From Nemophila menziesii (lineage: Eukaryota > Streptophyta > Magnoliopsida > Boraginales > Hydrophyllaceae), in assembly GCA_029959085.1 (NCBI GenBank), contig JARWIR010000013.1:11781186-11845185 (forward strand): a stretch of 64,000 nucleotides of DNA. Reading direction: 5' to 3'. The notes below the pieces were generated by a model. That model saw only the letters and a program-made list of their open reading frames with translations. It ran no database searches and was not told the origin of the DNA. This document shows, piece after piece, positions 46,851 through 57,714 of the stretch (position 1 is its first letter; each line of letters opens with the position of its first letter). The translations under genes and the position numbers were made by a program.

Positions 46851-48009
46851 TGATATTCTATATGCGTCCTAGAAGGGGGGTTGAATAGGACAATTGAAAT
46901 TAATCGGCTAATTTTATTCCAAGTAAATAAAATTAAAAGCTAATTTGAATCCTATTGTTATAGCAAACTAAATAGTTGAGAACTAGATAATCCTATAAGA
47001 CAATATTATCAAACTATTCATGTAAGCATTTTATCAAGCATATAGAGTGTGGAAAAGTAAAGAGTAAAGGGATAGAAAGATACACAACGATGTATAGTGG
47101 TTCGGTTTCCCTACATCCACTACCTAAGGAAGCCTCCTTAGGATTTCAAGCTTTTCACTAAGCTCCGTAACTCTTTAACCCGGGTGAGATTACAAACCCA
47201 TTACAACCACTTCAAAAACCTTGAAGGAAATACACTTGTGTTATCACCAACACAAGGAACCAAGTATAGAACCTATACTCACACTACTCTCTTAATCTAT
47301 TACAAGAACTTAAGAGGAAAAGAAAAGTGTTTAGGGGTGCTATAAAAGCTTTGTAATTAAACTCCTAAATGAGTGGATATAAACTATAGCTTGAGAATGA
47401 ATATGACTTGAATGCTCCTTTGAAACCTTCTTCAAATGAAAATATTAATTGCTCTTAAGATTGGTAGATTGAAGGGATGATTGGTGTCTTGAATGAGCTT
47501 CAATATATAGCTGAAATAAGCTTCCAACGGTCAAAAGGCTTCTATCTAACGGATAGATTTAAACTCCAACGGATATAAGCTTTGTCCTCTAGTAATAGCG
47601 CAGAAACCCTTTCTCGCGGTGTACCGCGGGTATGGTCCGGTGCACCGCAATTCTCCTCGTCTTAATTTCTTAGCTGACTTACGGGCTACCTTATGCACCG
47701 TGTTCCTGGTCCGCGCCTCAGTCCGGTGTACCGCGCCTCAGTCCGGTGTACCGCACATTTACTTAGCTTACTGGTCGGACTAGCCTGTGCACCGCGTCTT
47801 TGGTCCGTGGTACTGCGGTGTACCGCAGCTCTTGTCCGGTGTACCGCGACGTTGTTCTTTTGAAGCTCAAGCTTAAGATCAAAGATTTAAAGACAACTAA
47901 TCTAATGAGGGGTTTTGGAAAACCTTTAAAAGTGATACCAAATGAATTTTAGTTTAAATGATGATTTGTCGAATATTAAAACGGGAATAAAAACAAGGTG
48001 AGGCTAACA
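46851..48009. mobile_element. Solo LTR with TG...CA ends and 5-bp target duplication
   Basis: The insert begins TGATATTCTATATGCGTCC and ends AAGGTGAGGCTAACA, is 1,159 bases long and is flanked by GAAAT on both sides (46846-46850 and 48010-48014). No gag or pol is present, so this is an LTR left by recombination between two LTRs. The block cctagaaggggggttgaata near the start is frequent in plant Copia LTRs. The strand is not certain. A GC-rich internal part (47595-47855) repeats ccggtgtaccgcg and relatives. Confidence 0.85.
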
Positions 48010-48221
48010 GAAATTTCTTCAGAACTTATTGTGAAATTATTAAACTTGATCTTATAAGGGTAATAAATAATTTTTGGAACAATAATGGGGATCTTTTAGA
48101 GATCAACCAAACTCTCATTACTTTAATACCAAAAATTGCTAAACCTACTAATATTAAGCATTATAGACCAATTAGCTGCTCTAATTTTATTTATAAAATT
48201 ATTGCAATAATTTGGTTAATA
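48010..48221 (+). pseudogene. LINE ORF2, second piece (RT)
   Basis: Continues the RT after the LTR: FFRTYCEIIKLDLIRVIN, LITLIPKIAKPTNIKHYRP, ISCSNFIYKIIA. Ends at the CACTA insertion point, target duplication ATA at 48219-48221. Confidence 0.85.
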
Positions 48222-48609
48222 CACTACGCCGCGTCAAGTGTCTCTCGACTACACGAGTAGTCGCTAAAATAAAAAATGTAGTCGCTGGAAGTGAGATGAA
48301 GGATCTAACGACTACAAGTAGTCGTTAGAAATTAGTCGCGAAAACGTTGTCGTTAGAAGGTAATCCTTACGACTACACGGGTATAAATAGTCGTTAGAGA
48401 CCGTGGTATTATTAACGACTACAAAGTAGTCGCTAGATATCGCTTCTTCTAGCGACTACTTTGTAGTAGAGAAAAGATAACATATCATCGACTACTTTGT
48501 AGTCGAGAAATGTTAAGCTTAATAACGACTACTTTGTAGTCGTTACTTCTACAAGGTATAACGACTACACATAGTAGTCAATATCGACTACTTTGTAGTC
48601 GCTACTAGT
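48222..48609. repeat. CACTA left terminal repeat and subterminal array
   Basis: After the CACTAC terminus come about twenty copies, in both orientations, of gactac/gtagtc in contexts such as tagcgactactttgtagt and aacgactactttgtagtcg. Several pairs form perfect short palindromes. In En/Spm such subterminal motifs are bound by TNPA, so they likely serve as binding sites here. Confidence 0.9.
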
Positions 48610-48727
48610 AATTTTTTATTTTAAAAAAAATAAAAAAAACATAATTTTCGAATTATTTTTAATTCCAATTCTGTAATTAAAAATAATTCGAAAATCATAT
48701 TTTTTTATTTTTTTTAAATAAAAAATT
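48610..48727. repeat. Large A/T-rich inverted repeat (hairpin)
   Basis: Arms 48610-48664 and 48675-48727 are near-perfect inverted copies (centre tttttaattccaattctg), separated by about 10 bases. It lies between the left subterminal array and the 3' end of the minus-strand second gene. Confidence 0.85.
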
Positions 48728-48921
48728 AATAAATAAAAATAAAATTAACAATTCAAAATAATTAATTAAAATATATAAATAAACCAAAGTTAAACCCAGT
48801 CAGACCAGGTCAAAGTCAAAGTCATACACCAAAATAAAATAAAAAGTCTTAATACAAACCAAATAAAATTAAACCAAAAGTCTTAAAATATGATAAAGTA
48901 AACACCAAACATCCACAATAA

Positions 48922-50669
48922 CTAAAATCCGTGCCGTCTATAAACGTCTTCATCATTCCCGAGCTCGACATCATCTTCATCCATTTCAACATCCATTTCA
49001 ACATCTTCACCACTACTACTACTACTATCATCATCTTCTTCATCTTCATCATCGCTTGGAGGATTGGGGCCCGCATTCATAGGCTGGAAGGGGGTCTCGC
49101 CTTTATCTGCCCTCAACTGATTAACGTACGCGATGGCATCATTCACAACAGCCATCGAAAAAGGTGGAGGCGCGGTGCTAGTAGATCCTTCAGGGCGGGG
49201 GAATGGGGGAAGACCGCTGGACACTCGGAGCTCGTTAATCGCCGCCATCATCTCCTCGTGCCGCTCGTTCCGGGCTGGAGTTGTCTTAGCCTTGTTCTTC
49301 GATTTTCTCGGACGGCCAATGCCCAGAATAAAGCTCCTCTTCGGTGACCCAACCTCCTTCGCGGTGCTCCTCACGTAATCGTATTGCTCCTTTTGACTCA
49401 ATCCTCCCCAATCGCTTGACTCTGGTTGACTTTGAGTCACCTTTTCCTTCATCGCGTCCTTGAGCAATTTCTATTACATAAAAAACAATATATCAATTAA
49501 ATTTGATAATAGATGAAAAAAATAATTAAAATAAACTAATAAAAAAAACTTACATCGGCTTTTTCGTAGCCCACCGACCTCCACTCTTTTGTCTTCTTTG
49601 TTTTCCCCACCACCTCGTAAAAAGCACCCATACGCGGAATTGGGATGTCTTGTTGGGTAGACTCATCCCTTATCACCAGATTCCCTCCCGGGATTAATCC
49701 TTCACCCTGTTTCAGGAAAATAAAAAATATTCAAAATAAATTATAAATTAATAATAAAAAAATTTACTTAAATAAAAAATCACCTCGTATAGCATATCCC
49801 GAGTTCGGGAATACCTCCTCGATCCCGCTCCACTCTTGTTTTTCTGCTTTTCTCGATTCTTTTTATTTTCCTTTGCTTGATTCTGAAAAAATTTAAAATT
49901 CAATTATTAATAAAAACAATTATAATTTTAAATATATACTAAAATTAAAAATAATCAAAAATTCACCTTAGCTTTTCTCGAGCCCCAATACTCACAACAC
50001 TTAGCCCACACCTCATCTGACATCCATTCCGGCTTCAAACCCTTTCTCCAATAATGCTTCTTCACGTAATATTTGTAATCCTTAAACCTCATCCTCATTG
50101 TATCGTCCAAGTTTTCGTAAATCTCATTCCAGTCTTTCCTCTTTTTCCAATCCTTTATGTTAAAATATTTCTGTAAAAAAATACATTATTTAAATTTAAA
50201 TTAGAATAATAAATTAAGTTAAAAAAATATTAACAATTAAATTAATACCGATAATCTCTTAATCACGGCGTTTTTGTCCGCGTCCGGCACTTTCCTCCAA
50301 GACGGGTAATAGGGCAGAATCCTCTCTCGTACTGCAATCCCAATCACTTGCGCAACGTGGTGTCCGTACTTGCCTGATGGACTCCACGTGTCATCTAACA
50401 CACAAAAGTTGACCGGCAAAGGCCACCCAATAGCTTTTAGTGCCTTCATCGCAGTTTTTAAGGCACCTCCACCCCTTGTTTTCCGTCTAGGGGGATCTGT
50501 TTTAACATTACATTAATTAGTAGTGACTTTATTTTTTAACCAAGTATTTAGTTGAATTTGTTTATTTACCAGGCTGGTTTGCACAGTCGGCTAGGTTCCG
50601 GTTCGGATTTTGGTTTGGGTCCCTACCCCCACCGTCCCCTCCGTGCTGTCGAGACATGACATCGGCCAT
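48922..50669 (-). CDS. CACTA second gene, Transposase_24 / TNPA-like protein, six exons, intact
   Basis: Exons on the minus strand: 50669-50570, 50496-50249, 50170-49967, 49882-49784, 49706-49554, 49470-48922. All have GT-AG introns and preserve the frame, giving 450 residues from MADVMSRQHGG. Features: a basic run near residues 35-42, GWPLPVNFCVLDDTWSPSGK, YGHHVAQVIGIAVRERI, WRKVPDADK, FKDYKYYVKKHYWRKG, KPEWMSDEVWAKCCEYW, which is the pattern of the plant Ptta/En/Spm Transposase_24 family. A coiled-coil-like part (NERHEEMMAAINELRV) and a strongly acidic C-terminal tail (SDDEDEEDDDSSSSSGED) follow. Family role: DNA binding at subterminal motifs and regulation. A TATA-like box (51862-51868) and splice donors at 51749 and 51580 suggest one or more 5'-UTR introns. 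Confidence 0.85.
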
Positions 50670-51861
50670 CTAGCATTTTATAGGTAAATTAAAATACAGA
50701 ATAAAAAATAACATAAAAAATACTAAATTATTACATCACCAAAAATAAAAACATGAAAATAAAATTAAATAAATTATTACAATCGTAAATAAAATAAATA
50801 AAATAAATTATAAACGTAAATAAAGCATCCTTAAGCATCCAATATATATAGCACACGTACAATCTGTATTATACAAAAAATAATTATATTAGTCATATAA
50901 TAAATTAATTTATATTTTTTTTGATATTTAAAATTCTATTATTATATAGTAAACTAAATTCCCTATATTTTTTTAAATTGCATAAAATTCCCTATATTTT
51001 TTTAAATTGCATAAAATTCCCTTTATTTTTTAAAATTGCATAAAAGTCCATATTTTTTTTTAAAAAATTCCATAAATATTCCTATATATTTTTTAAAATT
51101 GCATAAAAGTCCCTAACATAATATTTTTTAATTGCCTAAAGGTCCCTAAGTTATTTTTAACACAATTTTTAACACAATTTCATTCTAACATATTTTTTAA
51201 CACAATTTTTGCACTTTTATAATCTAAAATTTACAAAGAATCATAACAAAAATTAACAAAAATCCAAAAAAATCATCATAATTAATTTTTAATCATAAAC
51301 CATGAATTACATGCTTAAAATAACAAGAATGAATCACTAAGAACACCTACTATATTCGGATTTAAGAATCAAACACAAAAAAAATGGAAAAAAACTAATT
51401 AGATTTCCAAAAAAATATTTTTTAGGCCATTTAACATAAATTTTAGTTTTAAAATGATGCATACAACACACTAACAACACATACAATACTCGGAATTAAA
51501 TAAATCCATGAAATCATCAAAGAAAAAAATAAAAAAAAATGCATAGAAATTGAAAGATAAAAATGGAATGGAAAACTTACCTTATTGGAAGAGATTGGAG
51601 CTGATTTGGGGAAGAATCCAAGCCATATTGATTCGGATTGAAACACAAACAAAGAAAAAATGTATTAGAAAATATAAAAATTGATTAAAAAAAGCTTTGT
51701 AAAAGATAGAAAATGGAATGGAATAAGATTGGGGGTTGGATTTGATTACCTTTGACGAAGATTTGTTGCTTGAATCGGAGCTTGGATGGCTGCAAATTTC
51801 GCTCTCGTTTTTTGGTGTTTTAGTGTTTAAGAAATGAAAGAGAAGAGTGAGCTCTCGGTAG
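50670..51861 (-). promoter_or_regulatory. Leader region of the CACTA second gene (probable 5'-UTR introns)
   Basis: Between the TATA-like box and the ATG there is no family coding sequence. Donor-like sites aaag|gtaatc (51750) and ataag|gtaagt (51581) and an acceptor-like atgctag immediately before the ATG suggest that the leader is spliced. A stretch near 50940-51135 repeats caaaattccctatattttttt-like lines about every 30-35 bases. Confidence 0.4.
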
Positions 51862-51868
51862 ATATAGG
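51862..51868 (-). promoter_or_regulatory. TATA-like box for the CACTA second gene
   Basis: CTATATC on the minus strand stands about 15 bases after the internal array of subterminal motifs and is followed by a pyrimidine-rich start region (51850-51820). Confidence 0.45.
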
Positions 51869-51879
51869 GCTTTTTTTCT

Positions 51880-52155
51880 AGCGACTACATCGTGTAGTCG
51901 CTAGAACCAACAAAAGTAGTCGCTAGATTGTTTTTTGACCAAGTCAACTGGTCTTTCGCGACTACATTGTAGTCGCTAGAAGCTGAGTGAAACGCGTGTC
52001 CTTTCGTGGGCGGGAAAATGGACCGCCATTGGTTTGGGGAATTTATTTCGATGTTTAGCGACTACAATGTAGTCGCTAGTGCTCTAGACTCATTAGCGAC
52101 TAGTTCATGTACATGAACTAGTCGCTATAAGTCAAATGTAGTCGCTAGAATTTTT
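51880..52155. repeat. Internal copy of the subterminal motif array
   Basis: About ten tagtcgctag/ctagcgacta motifs in both orientations, several as palindromes (agcgactacatcgtgtagtc; cgactacattgtagtcgcta). It is the same motif family as at both element ends, but no CACTA terminus is present on either side. It sits directly upstream of the TATA-like box of the second gene. Confidence 0.88.
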
Positions 52156-52240
52156 TTTTTTTCAAAAAAAAACACTAAACACTATACAATTATCCAATAT
52201 TTTAATTCAATACCAAATAATCATTTAAATTAAATTCAAT

Positions 52241-53046
52241 TCCAAAGTTTAGTGTTTGTGGTCAAAGTTAAGTGTTTGTGGTCAAAGTTTAGTGTTTAGA
52301 GTCAAAGTTAAGTGTTTAGAGTCAAAGTTTAGTGTTTGTGGTCAAAGTTAAGTGTTTAGAGTCAAAGTTTAGTGTTTGTGGTCAAAGTTAAGTGTTTAGA
52401 GTCAAAGTTTAGTGTTTAGAGTCAAAGTTAAGTGTTTGTGGTCAAAGTTAAGTGTTTAGAGTCAAAGTTAAGTGTTTAGAGTCAAAGTTAAGTGTTTAGA
52501 GTCAAAGTTAAGTGTTTGTGGTCAAAGTTAAGTGTTTAAAGTCAAAGTTAAGTGTTTAGAGTCAAAGTTAAGTGTTTGTGGTCAAAGTTAAGTGTTTAGA
52601 GTCAAAGTTTAGTGTTTGTGGTCAAAGTTAAGTGTTTAGAGTCAAAGTTTAGTGTTTAGAGTCAAAGTTAAGTGTTTAGAGTCAAAGTTAAGTGTTTGTG
52701 GTCAAAGTTAAGTGTTTAGAGTCAAAGTTAAGTGTTTAGAGTTAAAGTTAAGTGTTTGTGGTCAAAGTTAAGTGTTTAGAGTCAAAGTTAAGTGTTTAGA
52801 GTCAAAGTTTAGTGTTTAGAGTCAAAGTTAAGTGTTTAGAGTCAAAGTTTAGTGTTTGTGGTCAAAGTTAAGTGTTTAGAGTCAAAGTTAAGTGTTTGTG
52901 GTCAAAGTTAAGTGTTTAGAGTCAAAGTTTAGTGTTTGTGGTCAAAGTTAAGTGTTTGTGGTCAAAGTTAAGTGTTTAGAGTCAAAGTTAAGTGTTTAGA
53001 GTCAAAGTTAAGTGTTTGTGGTCAAAGTTAAGTGTTTAGAGTCAAA
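52241..53046. repeat. Minisatellite, exact 20-bp period, 40 copies, between the two CACTA genes
   Basis: Unit gtcaaagttaagtgtttaga. All 40 units have exactly 20 bases; variation is almost confined to base 10 (a or t) and bases 18-20 (aga or gtg), with single exceptions at 52241, 52538-52540 and 52743. It lies between the 3' end of the TNP2 gene and the internal subterminal array. Confidence 0.97.
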
Positions 53047-53119
53047 TTCACCCCAAATATAAAAAGTTTAAGTAAATAAAATGTTTTAATACAAATAAAT
53101 CCAAAGAAAAAAAAAACTC

Positions 53120-56100
53120 CTACTCAGAATCATATCCACTAACAACTATAGGTTCGTCATCACTATCAACCTCAGTGGGTTCTTCCTCATCACCGTATTC
53201 ATCCAAGGTGTCATCTTCAATTTCCTCGTTTTCGTCAACAACCATATCAAATTCAAAGCAACAAAAAAATGAGCAGGGTCAATCTCGATCTCCTCGGTGG
53301 ATGCCAAGTTCACCGGATCGGAAATCGTCTCGGTGTTCACTAAAGGGATATTGACACTCGTGTCCCCATAACTCAGGACTCCATCCATGTCTATCATTGA
53401 GTTCCCATACTACTTTCCAACCTTTTTGTGATTTCCTTAAATTAATCTCGTCTATGTAAAAAACTTTTTTTGCTTGAGTAGCTAAGATGTACGACTCTGA
53501 TTCCCAAAAAAATTAGACGTGTTGACAAGAGTTACCCCATGCTCTTCCCTCGGTTTACTCGTGTCATACCAATTACACTCGAACAGCACAACAGAACAGT
53601 CATCGTCATATGTGACCTCTACAACCTTGACCAATTCACCGTAAAACGGTATTCCATTGTAGATGGCGGATACCCCGTAATCTTGTGTCACCCTTGTTTC
53701 ACCCTTTCCTTTAGTGACCCATTTAACACCATTCACAACACATGAATCGTACTTATAAACTGCACCATGAGACTTACTAGCCAATGAAATCATCTCACTT
53801 GTAGCGAATGCATCACCTTCTTTTTCCATTTCATAAACCTACAAGCATAAACAATTATAACAATGTTTCCTAAAATGGAATATTAATTTTGTATTTGAAT
53901 GGATCTATACCTTATGCAGAAACCAGTCTCAGAAATTTTGCCGGTGTTTCCTATCTTTTTCGTCTGGGGAACCTGATAACGTGGCTTTGTGTTCTCTGCA
54001 CATTTGGCGATCAATAATGAATAAACATTTATTAAATAAATTGAATAAACATTTAATAAATAAAGTGAAACCTTACGTCATCAAATGTTGGATTTCATCG
54101 CAATTAAGTAGGATATACCAGTCGATTTGCTCCTTCTCGTTGTATTGCAAATTACCATACTCTTTTTTACCTATAGGAATACATTGGCTCTTAAATACGG
54201 ACAAATCTTTAGGTTGAGCTTCGATATCGGTATATCTACCCGGATCAATAAACTTTGTTTTTTCTTCTTTAAGGTAACGCGATATGAATGTCAAAGTCTC
54301 CTCTACAACGTATCCCTCGGCGATTGAACCCTCTGGCCTAGCCGGGTTTCGTATGTACTCCTTTAATTTCTTTAGATACCGCTCAAACGGGTACATCCAA
54401 CGCATCTGAACCGGTCCCCCTAACAAAGCCTCGTCGTATAAATGAATGACCAAGTGGATCATTATATCGAAAAACGCGGGAGGTAAAATCATCTCCAGTT
54501 TACACATAACTTCAACCACTTTCTTCTTCTCCTTTTCTAACTTTTTCCTACTCAGATTTTTATTACACACAACTCTGAACACGTTGGCTAGCCTGATAAT
54601 CGCGTCACTTATCGCTTTGTCTTCGAAAAGCCCTGGGAGACTAGCCACGAATAGGTACTGCATCATCACGTGACAGTCGTGAGATTTCATTCCTATAATC
54701 TTGCCTAAGTCACTTTGAACGTTATTTCTCAAACTCGATGCGAATCCATCGGGAAACTTCTGTGCCTTCAGCCAATCAAGAAATATTTTCCTTTTTTCGG
54801 TGGTTAACGTATAATTAGCTCGAGGCATTACATTCTTACCATTTCTCTCTTGCAACCACAAATCTGGCCTGATATTCATTTCCTTGAGATCAATTCTCGC
54901 TTTCACGTTGTCTTTGTTAAGTTTTCCATCAAGACCTATTACTGTGCCAAGAAGAGCATCACACACGTTTTTCTCGCAATGCATAACATCAATGTTATGT
55001 TTCAACAGGTTTTCGGACCAATAAGGTAAACGATAGAAAATACTCTTTTTCTTCCAATTGAATCGCCGAGTAACATCTTGCTTCACGATCTTTCCCCCAA
55101 AATCCTTGTGTTTCCCGGGAAGCACAATGGGAAGGCCATCTAACTGTGTCTGAATATCGGTAGGTTTATATTTCTTCGGTGGGCGCCTATCAGTGGATTC
55201 CTTGTACAAAACATTTTCTTCTCTAAAACGATGTTTGATAGGTAACCAACGTCTATGGTCGAAGTAAGCAACCCCTTTCTTCACACTCAATGACGGAGTA
55301 GAATCCATGCATTCTGGACAAGCTTTGTAACCTTGACCCGACCATCCCGAGGTGTATGTCCTAGCGGGAAAATCATTAGTCGTAGACAACAAACAAACGT
55401 TCATAGTAAACTCTTCCTTCTTGTGGGCATCATGAGTCATAATCCCCTTACCCCACAACTCGTCCAACTCATCTATAACAGGACGAAGAAAGACGTCCAT
55501 GTCCTTGCCGGGTGAACGGGGTCCCGGAATCAACAAACAAAGCTGGAATGTCGTCTCCTTCATACACTCCCACGGTGGTAAGTTGTAGACAGTCAATATA
55601 ACCGGCCACATGCTGTACGAGTTGTTTTGCATAGAGAATGGGCAAAAGCCATCGATACCCAAACCCAAGAAGACGTTCCGAGGTTCACTAGCAAACTCGG
55701 GATGTAACTGAACAAATCTCTTCCAACTATCTCCGTCAACTGGATGACGCAACAAATCTGGATCTGTATTCTTCCCTGTTTGGTGCCAGATCATATTTTC
55801 GGCAGTGTGCCTCGAAGCATAAAGTCGCTGCAGCCTAGGGGCAATCGGGAAATATCTGAGTTTCTTATGCGCTACTTTCAGGCCCTTCTTTGGGTCCCAT
55901 CTGGATTCATTACATACTGGACACTTTTCAAGGGAGGCATTCTCCTTGTAAAACAAAGCACAATCGTTCACGCAAACATCGATGGTATCGTAACCCATAC
56001 CTAAATTTTTTAACTTTTTGTTGCACGCCTCGTACGTATCGGGCAACGTATGAGGTTTGGGCAACACACGGCACAAAAGCTCAAGCAACTCGGTGAAAGA

Positions 56101-56601
56101 CGTGTTAGACCACTTGTTCCTCACCTTCACGTGCATTAGCTTCGCAATGAAATTTAATGAACTCATGACATCACAACCAGGGTATAACTCGGTCTCTAAA
56201 TCGGAAAACATCGTTTCGAATTTGCCACGAGCTGTACTGTTCGAGTCTGTCATCTCGGTGTCACCGGAATGACCACCAACCTCGTAATTAGGTCTCAAAT
56301 CATCGTATACATCCAACATTTCATTTTCTTCATATTGAATCTCTGGAATATCCTCGGGCTCACCATGCTTTGTCCAAATATCATGCGTCTCCAAAAACCC
56401 ATGCAGTAACAGATGTGACCTAACTTTGCCCACCGTATACCGACGATAATTCGAACACTGATTACACGGACAAAAAATTGTTTCTTCACCAGGAGGTTTA
56501 TTTTTTTCAGCAAAAGCAAGGAATGGTTCTATCCCCTTAATGAATTCACGCGAAACTTTATGAGCGGTACCAATCCAACTCTTATCAATACCCGAAGCCA
56601 T
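53120..56601 (-). pseudogene. CACTA transposase, TNP2/TNPD type, with late stop and frameshifts
   Basis: The first exon (ATG 56601 to about 54077) is open for 840 codons: a Transpos_assoc domain (CPCNQCSNYRRYTVGKVRSH, residues about 40-60), the TNP2 core (CPVCNESRW; GLGIDGFCPF; LLIPGPRSPGKDMDVFLRP; CPECMDSTPS; HNIDVMHCEKNVCDALLGT) and DUF4218 (HLVIHLYDEALLGGPVQMRW, PEGSIAEGYVVEE). The second exon (54017-53908) has an in-frame TGA at 53931-53929. The third (from 53848) carries DUF4216 (YDSCVVNGVKWVTKGKGE, LFECNWYD), then a shift in a run of seven T (53506-53512), SYILATQAKKVFYID, and an acidic tail in other frames ending at 53120. The catalytic part looks whole but the C-terminus is broken. 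Confidence 0.92.
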
Positions 56602-56639
56602 AGTCAACTATTACAATTGGAAAGAATACAACATAAATA

Positions 56640-56885
56640 AAATGAAAAAAAAATTATTACATCACCAAATAAATACATAAAAATAAAACGAGAAAAAATT
56701 ATTACATCACCGATTACATAAATGAATAAAAAAAATTATTACATCACCGATTAAATAAATAAATATAAAATGAAAAAGATTATTACATCACCGATTAAAT
56801 AAATAAATATAAAATTAAAAGCACACAAAATATCACATCACCAAATAAATGCATAAATATAACATTAAAAGCATACAAAATATAG
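56640..56885. repeat. Tandem leader repeats upstream of the transposase
   Basis: Units built on attattacatcacc followed by aaataaatacataaaaataa recur five to six times with a spacing of about 45-60 bases. The same motif (attattacatcaccaaaaat) stands at 50729-50748 upstream of the second gene. It therefore seems to be a shared leader sequence of both genes. Confidence 0.75.
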
Positions 56886-56905
56886 CAACATACAATAATA
56901 TATAT

Positions 56906-56910
<5 letters not shown>

Positions 56911-56997
<87 letters not shown>
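56911..56997. repeat. (TA)n microsatellite
   Basis: An uninterrupted (TA) run of about 43 repeats in the leader of the transposase gene. Confidence 0.97.
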
Positions 56998-57004
<7 letters not shown>

Positions 57005-57140
57005 CTTAATATATACTTAATATAATATTTATAATTCACATAAAATTATTAAATGATTAGAGATATATACATAATGATATTATATATTTAGCATTAACTA
57101 TAGAATTGTAATCAAATAAGGAAAGGATGAAAAAGACACA

Positions 57141-57600
57141 TACTTTTGGGCAAATTTAGAAAGAAAAATTGATGATTGAGTCGGTCCCACGTTGATGTTT
57201 GACCCGGGAAAGCTTGTCCTCGTCTTGAAATACCTAATAAGTGATACTATTTAACATTTACTACACAATTGCATGAAAGTAAAAGAAATTTGAAAGACTT
57301 TTATGGAACAAAAAATACCTACTTTTGGGCAAATTTGGAAGGAAAAATTGATGATTGAGGCGGCCCCACGTTGATGTTTGACCCGGGAAAGCTTGTCCAC
57401 GTCTTGAAATACCTAATAAGTGATACTATTTAACATTTACTACACAATTGAATGAAAGTAAAAGAAATTTGAAAGAGTTTTATGGAACAAAAAATACCTA
57501 CTTTTGGGCAAGTTTGGAAATAAAAATTGATAATTGAGGCGGTCCCACGTGATGATTGACCTAGGAAAGCTTTTCCAAGTATTGAAATAATTTTTAATGA
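57141..57600. repeat. Tandem repeat, 179-bp unit, about 2.6 copies, transposase leader
   Basis: The block from tacttttgggcaaattt to atggaacaaaaa starts at 57141, 57320 and 57499, so the period is 179. The first two copies are near identical; the third is more diverged and partial. On the minus strand two of the copies contain a donor-like aaaagtag|gtatttt, so they may hold repeated leader exons. Confidence 0.92.
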
Positions 57601-57648
57601 TGAATTGTGGAAAAAATTTGGGAGAGTTTTGAGAGAAAGAACGAGAAA

Positions 57649-57661
57649 TTATATAATAATG
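57649..57661 (-). promoter_or_regulatory. TATA-like box for the CACTA transposase
   Basis: ATTATTATATAAT on the minus strand, about 55-65 bases after the right subterminal array and followed by a pyrimidine-rich stretch (ctttctctcaaaactctccc). Confidence 0.45.
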
Positions 57662-57714
57662 GTGTATTGAGTAAAGCAATTCGCAAGTTACTGTTGAAAA
57701 CACGCTACCACTAT

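Noticed and set aside
48931..49347. Plus-strand ORF of 138 codons inside the CACTA
   Set aside because: It is the antisense shadow of the last exon of the TNPA-like gene; the Ile/Phe-rich runs come from its acidic codons.
51856..52200. Nested second CACTA element with its own ends near the internal array
   Set aside because: No CACTAC or GTAGTG terminus and no 3-bp duplication were found beside the array; the cactaaacac at 52178 does not match the element's ends. Kept only as an alternative in the finding.
52241..53046. Regular 20-bp repeats that might look like a CRISPR array
   Set aside because: There are no unique spacers; units follow each other directly. The context is a plant transposon. 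It is a minisatellite.
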